From G963663775 sp963664255 (GTDB lineage Bacteria; Bacillota; Clostridia; Oscillospirales; Butyricicoccaceae), in the NCBI GenBank assembly GCA_963664255.1, contig OY760938.1, forward strand, positions 372,001 through 436,000: 64,000 nucleotides of DNA, in the 5' to 3' direction. Positions 54,401-63,209 of this stretch are shown piece by piece (positions within the stretch are counted from its first letter, which is position 1; each line of letters starts with the position of its first letter). The notes beneath the pieces are model-generated. The model was not told the DNA's origin, did not search any database, and saw only the letters and a program-made list of their open reading frames with translations. The position numbers and the translations under genes are program-made.

Positions 54401-56567
54401 GAAGGAGTCGCTCCCTTCGCGGGAGCGTGGATTGAAATACGCATCAATGCAACCTTTAACCCCTGTATCAGGTGTCGCTCCCTTCGCGGGAGCGTGGATT
54501 GAAATCAGTAAAGAAAAGAAAAAAGTGCGCGAATGGCAGGTCGCTCCCTTCGCGGGAGCGTGGATTGAAATTCAAGTAGGGGGTGACAGTATGACAGAAT
54601 CATTGTCGCTCCCTTCGCGGGAGCGTGGATTGAAATAGCTGTTCACGGGCACTGGACTGGTAAAACCCATCCCGTCGCTCCCTTCGCGGGAGCGTGGATT
54701 GAAATTAATCAATATTTCACAGCTGAAGTAGAAGTACTAAGTCGCTCCCTTCGCGGGAGCGTGGATTGAAATCTGTATTATCAATTAAACTGATATTATT
54801 AGCGAGTCGCTCCCTTCGCGGGAGCGTGGATTGAAATTGGTAAAGGTGCTCGTGCCATTGCGGTAGAAATCAGTGGTCGCTCCCTTCGCGGGAGCGTGGA
54901 TTGAAATACGGTAACGATGCCGCAGTGTTTGCATTTGAACTCGTCGCTCCCTTCGCGGGAGCGTGGATTGAAATCGGTGGTAATGGTTTCAAGCACACGC
55001 CGACCGGATGTCGCTCCCTTCGCGGGAGCGTGGATTGAAATAAGCAAGCAATATGAATCTTCAAAGCGGATTGATGGTCGCTCCCTTCGCGGGAGCGTGG
55101 ATTGAAATAAGAATTGGTAGAAGAAGCGAGCGGAGTGGAATGTCGCTCCCTTCGCGGGAGCGTGGATTGAAATAAATTCTTCTGCGCCTGGCAGTTCGGA
55201 TTTTGCAGGTCGCTCCCTTCGCGGGAGCGTGGATTGAAATCGGAGAAAATCGGTTATGCAATCGGCTTTGCGCTGTCGCTCCCTTCGCGGGAGCGTGGAT
55301 TGAAATAATAATGGCGGTCTTGATAGCTTTGCCAACAAAGTCGCTCCCTTCGCGGGAGCGTGGATTGAAATTGGAAACCAGAACTCACCGTCCCGAAAGA
55401 TTGCTGTCGCTCCCTTCGCGGGAGCGTGGATTGAAATGGTAACCGCCAAGCTTATCACCAATCAGTCCGGCGTCGCTCCCTTCGCGGGAGCGTGGATTGA
55501 AATGCTTTGCTGCAACCGACACACAGTTTGCCTCGGAAGGTCGCTCCCTTCGCGGGAGCGTGGATTGAAATCTTCCCATCCAACTGGGGAAAGCTACAGC
55601 AGAAAGTCGCTCCCTTCGCGGGAGCGTGGATTGAAATTTCTTCTACATCAAACGTATCATCAGCCACTTGGTCGTCGCTCCCTTCGCGGGAGCGTGGATT
55701 GAAATTCACGGCATCCATCGTGCCGATTGATGCGATTGAGGGTCGCTCCCTTCGCGGGAGCGTGGATTGAAATATGGCACTGCCAGCGGGCGAGAAGCTC
55801 GTGCTGTGTCGCTCCCTTCGCGGGAGCGTGGATTGAAATGGCTTATATTGCCGATTGTTCCCGCTTGGTCGGGTCGCTCCCTTCGCGGGAGCGTGGATTG
55901 AAATACTGTATGAGTACAAGCACTATATTATCATCCTGTCGCTCCCTGCGCGGGAGCGTGGATTGAAATCTGATATTGTTGCAATTAAGCTACTCCCAGA
56001 ACCGTCGCTCCCTGCGCGGGAGCGTGGATTGAAATTGCACAGGCGGCAATCGATGCCGGATTTGCGGATGGTCGCTCCCTGCGCGGGAGCGTGGATTGAA
56101 ATCACATCATGTATGGTTTTTTACATCTGTTTTTAGTGTCGCTCCCTGCGCGGGAGCGTGGATTGAAATATTTTTGCGTGTGGTATGGCATTATACAGCC
56201 TGTGGTCGCTCCCTGCGCGGGAGCGTGGATTGAAATTCTAAAATGCTCAACCCCTCATTGGCGATGTAGGTCGCTCCCTTCGCGGGAGCGTGGATTGAAA
56301 TTGGTTGCATTGATTATGGCATATGCAGGCATTAGTCGCTCCCTTCGCGGGAGCGTGGATTGAAATTTGGACAAGCAGCTGCGAGATATTACTGCAACGG
56401 TGTCGCTCCCTTCGCGGGAGCGTGGATTGAAATCAATCTCCAAACGCCGCCGACACGCTGCAGGTCAATGTCGCTCCCTTCGCGGGAGCGTGGATTGAAA
56501 TGGCATTGCCAATCAAATCCTTGATGTAGCAGGCAGTCGCTCCCTTCGCGGGAGCGTGGATTGAAAT
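45423..56567 (+). CRISPR. Type I-C CRISPR array, 168 repeats and 167 spacers by manual count
   Basis: A 32-bp repeat starting GTCGCTCCCTTCGCGGGAG and ending GTGGATTGAAAT repeats with a mean period of 66.5 bp; spacers are 33-37 bp. The repeat has the type I-C hairpin (CGCTCCC / GGGAGCG) and 3' handle. I counted 168 copies by hand; the arithmetic (11,113 bp divided by 167) agrees. The repeat is almost invariant except for five copies at 55938-56236 with TTCG changed to TGCG. Several multi-spacer blocks occur more than once (see findings). The array is in the same direction as the cas genes, with the leader on the left. Confidence 0.97.
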
Positions 56568-56857
56568 ATCAAAATATTCCTTGCTCGGCACATCCCATGA
56601 CGATTGTTGCCCGTGCAATGGCACTGACTGGATTGGAAACCGACGTGACAGATGCAAACAGTGACGATTTGCTCGGTGCATATGCTGACCAGAATAGCAT
56701 TGCAGCCTATGCAAAAACAGCCATTGCAACCTGTTTGGATGCAGGTATTGCCAATGGCAGCATAGACACCACCCTTTTCCCTAAGGGCAATGTGACTCGT
56801 GCACAGGTCGCTGCAATGGTAGCAAGATTGCTGCAAAAATCGAATTTGATAGATTAA
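56568..56857 (+). pseudogene. 3' remnant of an SLH-domain (surface-layer) protein gene
   Basis: Right after the last repeat an open frame reads MTIVARAMALTGLETD, then AYADQNSIAAYAKTAIATCLDAGIANGS, and ends TRAQVAAMVARLLQKSNLID. This is the alternating pattern of S-layer homology domains (TRAQ.AAM.ARLL; A.YA..AI..C...GI..G), here about 1.5 repeats. The 5' end is missing: only about 28 bp separate the last repeat from the first recognisable SLH residues, and no start codon or ribosome site fits. The array, or a rearrangement that brought it here, seems to have cut off the upstream part. SLH identity is by motif. Confidence 0.75.
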
Positions 56858-57248
56858 TATCGCCTATTTTTAGAAGGTAGATAAAAATATCCCCCACGCA
56901 TAGCGATGATAGCCTATGCATGAGGGGGGGTAGGACCTGTATTTGCAAACAAGAACAAAATACAGATTCTTAATTTTTTATATTTTGCTGGACTTTTATG
57001 CTATACTAACGATATAATGAATACAGGTGCATATGCAGTTGCCATTTTGCCCTGCAATGCCGCAGTTTTCCTTGAAATCGGAATTGCACAAACGCATCCT
57101 CGCTGCGTTTGTTTTGACCCCTCTGCTTTTTGCCGTTCTACATATTCCCTACCCAAGAACATTTTGCACTTTGGCTGCAATATACATCATCTTTACAACA
57201 TTCTTATAATTACGATGAATGATTATGAGAAAAGGAGGTCCTCTGTTA
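56858..57248. other. Gap with a GC-rich hairpin and no clear gene
   Basis: CCCCC...GCATAG (56891-56903) pairs with CTATGC...GGGGG (56914-56930) to form a hairpin after the SLH remnant, possibly its old terminator, though no T-run follows. A 57-residue hydrophobic open frame near 57033-57209 has only a weak ribosome site and is not called. Confidence 0.5.
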
Positions 57249-59108
57249 ATGCTTGAGAAAAGGCTTGAGAAAAACATTATCGATTTGCGTTCTATTTCCA
57301 CAGAAATCTCAAACCTGCAGATGCAATTTGAAAACACCAAAGCGGCTCTGACCATGTTTGAAACGCTTTTTGAAATCAATCAGTATATGAACACCAATTT
57401 AGATATTGAAAGCCTTCTCCCGATGGTCGAGGATGTTGTAAAAGGTATGGTTGGTGCCAGATACTGCACTGTAATTTTGAAGGAAACCATTGCACACACA
57501 GACCCCCTTTTTAAAATCAACCTTTCCTATCACGATTTGTATCAAGACAATATCCAAACCACTTTCGTGGAGGATTTGTCCAAAAAACCGCTTTATAATT
57601 TAGACAGCGGCTGTTTATATATCCACAAGGTGGATTTTGAAGACGATACCTATGGTTACATCATTGCCTACTGGGATGTTCCTTTTTCTGTAACCGACAA
57701 GCAAATTAAGTTTTTAAGCATCCTCAGCACGCAGACTGGTTTGTGTATCAAAAGTGCGCGTTTGGTGGCAAAATTCAAACTTCTCGCCATCCATGACCCG
57801 CTTACCGGCATTTATAACCGTTCTTATCTGGGCAACATAGAAAGCACCTCGGTCCCTGCCCTTGGCGAGTGTATGGTGATGTTTGATTTGGACAATTTCA
57901 AGCGCATCAACGATACCTTGGGACATGCCTTTGGGGATGAGATTTTAAAAACCTTTGCCAGCATTTTAAAGTCCCACGCAGATGCATCGGGTGCGACTTG
58001 CTTTAAGTATGGCGGTGAGGAGTTTGTGTTGAAATGCATTGGCGGCGAATCAGAAGGTCTGCGCCTCGCCAATTTGATTCTCACACAATTCAAGGAGCAG
58101 ACCGGATATACCGTGAGTGCGGGTGTGTCTGCAATCGGTGAATCCTGTAAAATCAATAAATACAGCATTTTATTAGATTTGGCGGATTGTGCGATGTACA
58201 TTTCAAAGCAGTGCGGAAAAAACCGTGCGACGGTTTCTAACGCTGATTTGCAGATGTTCAACAAAGCAGGCAATGACCTTTCCACAGCGTTATCGCAGTC
58301 CTTCCGTCGGGGCAGCAATATCACTGGTATTTTGCGTCTGGATGTGAAAAATGCCTTCGCGATGGCAGATGAAGAAGTTTTTGAATTTCAAACAGAGTTG
58401 CGCGGCGTTCTGCGCGTATATGACAAGGTGCACGTCACTGAATCCTTGTCCGTGCTTTTTCTTTTGGACACGCAGTCGCCCGTGAAAATCCCTGATGTGA
58501 TGCATCGCATCGGTCAACTCATGCAGGAAAAATACCCCAATATCGCATTTTCATTGACAGATTGCAGTCGCATTTTCAAAGAGGTTGCAGTACATAGCAC
58601 ACGTGTTGCAGAAATTGTGGATGTGCTCAGCCCGCATCTCAACATCGAAACGCAGGAGCTGGCGCAGCTGAAGCTTGCCTGTGAATGGCATGATGTCGGA
58701 AAGCTCTGCATCCATCCCGAGATTTATTTCAAGCCGGATAAATTGACACCTGCAGAATATGAGCGAATCAAGTTTCACGCTTGGCTCGGCTGTAGCATTG
58801 CCAAGCAAAATAAAACCCTGCGCCATTGCAGTGTCTGGATTTTGATGCATCATGAAAATTATGACGGAAACGGATACTATGGCTATAAGGGCGATGAAAT
58901 CCCGCTGCAAGCGCAAATTTTGAGTCTGGTCGATAAATTGGATGCGTTGACGGAAGACCGTTGCTATCGCAAAGCCTTCACCATTCAGCAGGCAGTTGAT
59001 ATTCTCAAAGCAGAATCCAATAAATTCGAATCCAACTTATTTCAAACCTTTATTACTTTGATTGTCAAGTTATATTCTTTGGACACACCCCCGTCCGCTG
59101 TCCATTGA
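57249..59108 (+). CDS. GAF-GGDEF-HD(GYP-like) signalling protein
   Basis: A 619-residue cytoplasmic protein with three modules. An N-terminal coiled coil and GAF-like domain (about 1-185) comes first. A GGDEF diguanylate-cyclase domain follows (about 190-330), with HDPLTGIYNRSYL, MFDLDNFKRINDTLGHAFGDEIL and the active-site motif YGGEEF. The C-terminal HD domain (about 440-600) has EWHDVGKLCIHPEI and HHENYDGNGYYGYKGDEIP; this resembles HD-GYP phosphodiesterases but GYP is GYY. It could both make and break cyclic di-GMP. AAGGAGG lies 10 bp before the ATG at 57249. It ends at a shared terminator. Confidence 0.88.
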   Translation: MLEKRLEKNIIDLRSISTEISNLQMQFENTKAALTMFETLFEINQYMNTNLDIESLLPMVEDVVKGMVGARYCTVILKETIAHTDPLFKINLSYHDLYQDNIQTTFVEDLSKKPLYNLDSGCLYIHKVDFEDDTYGYIIAYWDVPFSVTDKQIKFLSILSTQTGLCIKSARLVAKFKLLAIHDPLTGIYNRSYLGNIESTSVPALGECMVMFDLDNFKRINDTLGHAFGDEILKTFASILKSHADASGATCFKYGGEEFVLKCIGGESEGLRLANLILTQFKEQTGYTVSAGVSAIGESCKINKYSILLDLADCAMYISKQCGKNRATVSNADLQMFNKAGNDLSTALSQSFRRGSNITGILRLDVKNAFAMADEEVFEFQTELRGVLRVYDKVHVTESLSVLFLLDTQSPVKIPDVMHRIGQLMQEKYPNIAFSLTDCSRIFKEVAVHSTRVAEIVDVLSPHLNIETQELAQLKLACEWHDVGKLCIHPEIYFKPDKLTPAEYERIKFHAWLGCSIAKQNKTLRHCSVWILMHHENYDGNGYYGYKGDEIPLQAQILSLVDKLDALTEDRCYRKAFTIQQAVDILKAESNKFESNLFQTFITLIVKLYSLDTPPSAVH

Positions 59109-59115
59109 TTCCTCA

Positions 59116-59163
59116 AAAACGCTCCTCCATACGTATCCTAAGATATGCACGGAGGAGCGTTTT
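59116..59163. terminator. Bidirectional terminator
   Basis: AACGCTCCTCC and GGAGGAGCGTT form an 11-bp stem flanked by A's on the left and T's on the right. It separates the GGDEF gene (plus) from the condensation-domain gene (minus). Confidence 0.85.
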
Positions 59164-59168
59164 CTTGC

Positions 59169-60554
59169 CTATACCTGGTCAATGACTTCTTGAATGGTCA
59201 AATCTGGGTCATCCACCACAGCAAACAAAATGCGCATCATATAATAATACATTTTTTCAATATCTTCTTCTGAATACTGTGCGGCTTGATACTTAAAATA
59301 AAAATCCATACCGGCACCCAACGGTCGATGCATCACCGTCAAATAAATCGGATGCGGTGCCAGTCCGCTTTCGTGCCAAGTCGCGCGATATTCCAACGCA
59401 TTGAGTTTTTCGTCTTTCATACGCATGGGAAACGGCTGATACGTTAAACCCACGCTTTCATACAGCGAGTACGCAGGTGCACCATAGGCATTACGGCGCA
59501 TGGCATCCATCGTCGGTACACTGAAATCTGTATGCCGATACACCTTGCTCTGCAACGCGGCAATGGCACGCACCCCGTCCAAAAATCGCATATCCGGCTC
59601 CATCACCGTGCGGCAAGGATACCAATGCACACGCGTTCCGCCCGCCTTGCGGTCAATCCGGGAAATTCTTCTGGAGACATAGTTGCGAATGCCAATATCC
59701 TTTTCTCCGTGGTTTTGTTTAGATAAATATGTACGCAAGGTCATCAGCAGCAGATTGGTCATCGAAATATTCTGCTCTTGGCAAAACTCCATCAGCCGTG
59801 CAGAGGGGACGGGTTCCAAAATATAGGTATGCTGTCCCACGCGCAAATCCACGCCATCGGTTGACATCCAACGCTGCTGCGAATTTTGTGACTGCTCCCG
59901 CACCTTTGCCAGCGGTTCTGCGCCGCGAATATCGGTATACAGCGGCTCTCCCTGCGAAAACTGTTCCTCCCAAAAGGTGCGGTCACGTGCCGTACGCACT
60001 GTATCTGCCGCATGTTTTAGGTCGTTTTCCAAGCTCAGCAGATATGAAACGCGGTCATTTGGCTTTTCCAAACCAAACACCCGGTGGCTATATAGCTCCA
60101 CAATATCATAAATCAGCAGAATCATCGAGCAGGAATCCGCTATCATATGGTCAATGTGAATATAGACGCCATTCCATCCGTCTGGCATTGCCAGCGTCAC
60201 AATGTTGCACAGCGGCACATCATGGTGCGGAAAAATCGGCTCGTGTCCCCATTCCTGCAGCACGGCGTTGGCTTCTTCTTCGGTCTTCTCCGACAAATCC
60301 ACGTGTGGAATCGGCCGCACATCTTCCGGCGCAATGTATTGAAAAATGTCTCCGCTTTCATTCGGTGCAGTGAAACGAATGCGTGCAGAATCATCTCTGG
60401 CAATCGCCTCCTGCACGGCTTCCTGCAGCAATGCAAACTCAATATCAATATGAATCAGCAAGCTGACACAAATGTTCAGCACCTGTGGCTTCCCCGTCCA
60501 TTGCATCAAACTATACTGCATGCGCTGCGCGTCTGTGATGGGATAATAGGTCAT
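59169..60554 (-). CDS. Stand-alone NRPS condensation-domain protein
   Basis: This 461-residue protein is a single condensation/acyltransferase domain (CoA-dependent acyltransferase fold). It opens YYPITDAQRMQYSLMQW, like C-domain motif C1, and has VYIHIDHMIADSCSMILLI at the HHxxxDG position, reading DHMIADS, so the second His is kept but the first His and the Gly are changed. NISMTNLLLMTLRTYLSKQN and RNYVSRRI resemble later C-domain motifs. No adenylation or carrier domain is nearby, so it is not part of a local NRPS. Such lone domains act as acyltransferases in some lipids or peptides; the role here is unknown. Confidence 0.8.
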   Translation of the reverse strand: MTYYPITDAQRMQYSLMQWTGKPQVLNICVSLLIHIDIEFALLQEAVQEAIARDDSARIRFTAPNESGDIFQYIAPEDVRPIPHVDLSEKTEEEANAVLQEWGHEPIFPHHDVPLCNIVTLAMPDGWNGVYIHIDHMIADSCSMILLIYDIVELYSHRVFGLEKPNDRVSYLLSLENDLKHAADTVRTARDRTFWEEQFSQGEPLYTDIRGAEPLAKVREQSQNSQQRWMSTDGVDLRVGQHTYILEPVPSARLMEFCQEQNISMTNLLLMTLRTYLSKQNHGEKDIGIRNYVSRRISRIDRKAGGTRVHWYPCRTVMEPDMRFLDGVRAIAALQSKVYRHTDFSVPTMDAMRRNAYGAPAYSLYESVGLTYQPFPMRMKDEKLNALEYRATWHESGLAPHPIYLTVMHRPLGAGMDFYFKYQAAQYSEEDIEKMYYYMMRILFAVVDDPDLTIQEVIDQV

Positions 60555-60690
60555 GGTGTCGCCCTCGCTTTCAAACAGGATGAATTTCTACCTTTAGTAT
60601 ACTGTGTTCGGCTGTCGAATACAAGAGAATTTACAAAATTTGCATCTTTTTGATTCTTTCCCTTACATTATGATTTCTTGTGTCAGCTAC

Positions 60691-60719
60691 TTGACAATTA
60701 CACGACTGTACGCTATAAT
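60691..60719 (+). promoter_or_regulatory. Consensus sigma-A promoter of the aro operon
   Basis: TTGACA (60691-60696) and TATAAT (60714-60719) are perfect consensus boxes exactly 17 bp apart, just upstream of the T-box leader. Confidence 0.92.
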
Positions 60720-60747
60720 AACAATAAATTTTACATCAAACAAGCAA

Positions 60748-61019
60748 TGACAGAGGAAAGTAGCATCGTCATTTACGACTCACAGGGAGTGTGCGCCTTG
60801 ACTGGAAGCGTGCATAGCCGTCGACGGTTGTGAAGTTCCCTCTCGAGCTGCAAGGCTGAATCCAAAGTAGGCGTTGCCGGAGCTCCTCCGTTAACAGGAT
60901 AGAACATCGGATGGATTGCATCTTGTGTTTGAAAAAGTGCGGCGATTTATGCCGAATGTGGGTGGTACCGCGGAACTGTTTGTCTTTCGTCCCTTTTCTT
61001 TGGGCGAGAGGCTTTTTTT
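60748..61019 (+). ncRNA. T-box riboswitch of the aro operon, probable Phe specifier
   Basis: GGTGGTACCGCGG at 60961-60973 is the T-box sequence that pairs with an uncharged tRNA acceptor end. The 5' half has a stem I opening GACAGAGGAAAGTAG, closing with CCCTCTCGAGCTG. Next to the closing strand, GTGAAGTTCC contains UUC, the only aromatic codon in the specifier position, suggesting tRNA(Phe). A terminator hairpin CTTTCG-T-CCC...GGGCGAGAG followed by seven T's ends at about 61019. Lack of charged tRNA would turn on aroF-aroB-aroC. Specifier choice is tentative. Confidence 0.88.
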
Positions 61020-61080
61020 ATGCTTCCTTTCGCTTCGACAAACACGAAAAACACCGAGAAAAGAAAAGGAGTCGTATATC

Positions 61081-62097
61081 ATGATTATCGTAATGAAAAA
61101 TAACGCAACGCGGGAACACGTTGCAGAACTCTCCCAGTGGCTGGCACAATTCAATGTCCGTGCAAATCCGATTTTTGGCGAAGGCACCATCGTCATTGGT
61201 CTGGTTGGTGACACAGGTAAGGTCGATAAGGATGCGCTGCTGCGGGATGAGCAGGTTGAGAACGTTATCAAAGTGCAGGAACCATTCAAGCTGGCAAATC
61301 GCCAGTTTCATCCCGATGACAGCATCGTCACCATCGGCAAAAACGTGCAGGTTGGCGGCAATAAAATTGCCATCATGGCAGGTCCTTGCTCTGTGGAAGG
61401 GCACGACCAAATCGTCGGCATTGCGCGTGAAGTGAAGGCGCAGGGCGCAACCGTGCTGCGCGGCGGTGCTTGGAAACCACGTTCTTCCCCGTATTCGTTC
61501 CAAGGTATGCAGGCGGACGGTCTGGACTTGCTGCATGAAGCAAGCATGGATACAGGTCTTCCTGTTGTTACAGAAATCACAAACCCCGTGCACATTGACC
61601 TTTTCATGGAAAAATGCGATTGTTTTCAGGTCGGTGCACGTAATATGCAGAACTTTGAACTGCTCAAAGAGCTTGGACAGACCGACAAGCCGATTTTGCT
61701 CAAGCGTGGCTTTGCCAACACGATTGAAGAATTTTTGATGTCTGCGGAATATATCATGGCAGGCGGCAACAACAATGTCATCTTGTGTGAACGTGGCATT
61801 CGCACCTATGAAACCTATACCCGCAACACCCTTGACATTTCTGCCGTTCCGGCGCTCAAGCGTCTTTCGCACTTGCCTGTTGTGGTTGACCCGTCCCATG
61901 CCGCAGGCATCTATTGGATGGTAGAGCCTCTTGCCATGGCATCCATCGCAGCCGGTGCAGATGGTCTGATTATCGAAGTGCACAATGACCCTGCCCATGC
62001 CTTGTCAGACGGTGCGCAGTCGCTGACCTATCAGTCCTTCGCAGAAACGATGACTAAGCTCCGTGCAGTTGCCTCCGCCGTCGGCAAAATTATTTAA
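61081..62097 (+). CDS. aroF: 3-deoxy-7-phosphoheptulonate synthase (DAHP synthase, AroF type)
   Basis: DAHP synthase condenses phosphoenolpyruvate and erythrose-4-phosphate, starting aromatic synthesis. The 338-residue protein has a short N-terminal ferredoxin-like domain (IIVMKNNATREHVAEL..., about 1-70) and then a type I-beta barrel: IMAGPCSVEG, GATVLRGGAWKPRSSPYSFQG, VGARNMQNFELLKELG, KPILLKRG and VVVDPSHAAGIYW. The start at 61081 is set by AAGGAG 9 bp upstream. It follows the T-box terminator and leads aroB by 25 bp. Confidence 0.97.
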   Translation: MIIVMKNNATREHVAELSQWLAQFNVRANPIFGEGTIVIGLVGDTGKVDKDALLRDEQVENVIKVQEPFKLANRQFHPDDSIVTIGKNVQVGGNKIAIMAGPCSVEGHDQIVGIAREVKAQGATVLRGGAWKPRSSPYSFQGMQADGLDLLHEASMDTGLPVVTEITNPVHIDLFMEKCDCFQVGARNMQNFELLKELGQTDKPILLKRGFANTIEEFLMSAEYIMAGGNNNVILCERGIRTYETYTRNTLDISAVPALKRLSHLPVVVDPSHAAGIYWMVEPLAMASIAAGADGLIIEVHNDPAHALSDGAQSLTYQSFAETMTKLRAVASAVGKII

Positions 62098-62122
62098 CAC
62101 GCACAGAAAGGATTGTAAGGAC

Positions 62123-63169
62123 ATGCAGCATTTAACATTAAACGGTACAAACGGCGTTTCCGACATCCTCATCGGCAGCGGTCTGCTTGCGCAGACCGCT
62201 GCCCGTTGTCTTGCAAAATTCTCGCCCAGCCGCATCCATATTGTGACTGATTCGGTCGTTGCGCCGTTCTATTTAGAACAAGTCAAATCCCAGTTTTCTC
62301 TGCCCGTTTCGCAGACAATTATCCCCTCTGGCGAAGAGCACAAACGGCTTTCCACCGTGGAAACCATTTATCATGACTTGCTCGCCGCAGGACTGACCCG
62401 CAAAGATTTGATTCTTGCACTGGGCGGCGGTGTCACAGGGGACATCACTGGATTTGCCGCCGCAACCTTCCTGCGCGGGGTTTCGCTCTGCCAAATTCCA
62501 ACTACCCTGCTGGCGCAGGTAGATTCGTCTGTTGGCGGTAAAACAGGTGTAGACCTGCCGGAAGGCAAAAATCTGGTGGGGGCATTCTATCAGCCGGGTC
62601 TGGTGCTGATTGACCCGACTGTTTTGCAGACCCTGCCGCAGAGCACCTTCAACGATGGCATGGCAGAGGTTATCAAATATGGCTGTATCGCCAACAAATC
62701 GATTTTAGACATGATTTCTGTGCCGCATTTCCGAGAAAATATCGAGGACATTATCTATGCCTGTGTAAAAATCAAGCGGGATGTGGTGCAGGAGGACGAA
62801 CACGACACCGGTCTGCGCATGATTTTGAACTTTGGGCATACCATCGGTCATGCTGCTGAAAAACTAGCAAACTATACGGCATTGACCCATGGGCAGGCAG
62901 TTGCCATCGGCATGGTTGCGGCGATGCGCCTTGGCAATGCACTGGGTGCGGAAGCCGACCTAGCTGCATCACTTACCGCGATTTTGCAGGCGCATCAGCT
63001 GCCCACAGAGCTGCCCTATGACCGCGCGGCGATTTGCGATGCGCTGCTGTCGGACAAGAAAAACTTCGGCGGCACGCTCAATTTTATTTTGGTGCGCACG
63101 CTCGGCGTGGCAAGCATTGAGAAGCTCGAAACCAGTCATCTGCGTGAACTGATTTTGCAGCACTGCTAA
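62123..63169 (+). CDS. aroB: 3-dehydroquinate synthase
   Basis: AroB converts DAHP to 3-dehydroquinate, using NAD and a divalent metal. The 348 residues include SGEEHKRLSTVETIYHDLL, LILALGGGVTGDITGFAAATFLRGV, IPTTLLAQVDSSVGGKTGVDLPEGKNLVGAFYQPG and LNFGHTIGHAAEKL (metal-binding His), all classical. The ATG at 62123 has AAAGGA about 10 bp upstream. It is followed by aroC after a 40-bp gap. Confidence 0.97.
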   Translation: MQHLTLNGTNGVSDILIGSGLLAQTAARCLAKFSPSRIHIVTDSVVAPFYLEQVKSQFSLPVSQTIIPSGEEHKRLSTVETIYHDLLAAGLTRKDLILALGGGVTGDITGFAAATFLRGVSLCQIPTTLLAQVDSSVGGKTGVDLPEGKNLVGAFYQPGLVLIDPTVLQTLPQSTFNDGMAEVIKYGCIANKSILDMISVPHFRENIEDIIYACVKIKRDVVQEDEHDTGLRMILNFGHTIGHAAEKLANYTALTHGQAVAIGMVAAMRLGNALGAEADLAASLTAILQAHQLPTELPYDRAAICDALLSDKKNFGGTLNFILVRTLGVASIEKLETSHLRELILQHC

Positions 63170-63209
63170 TCCTGTTTAATCCACTGTAACCATAAGGAGG
63201 AACTGTGTT

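Noticed and set aside
45414..56443. Many long open frames on both strands made of repeated FNPRSREGSD / VAPFAGAWIEI-like units
   Set aside because: They are the six-frame reading of the CRISPR repeat plus spacers, with no ribosome sites; the array explains them fully.
57033..57209. Possible 57-residue hydrophobic protein upstream of the GGDEF gene
   Set aside because: Only a weak AGG before the ATG and overlap with an alternative frame; not enough to call.
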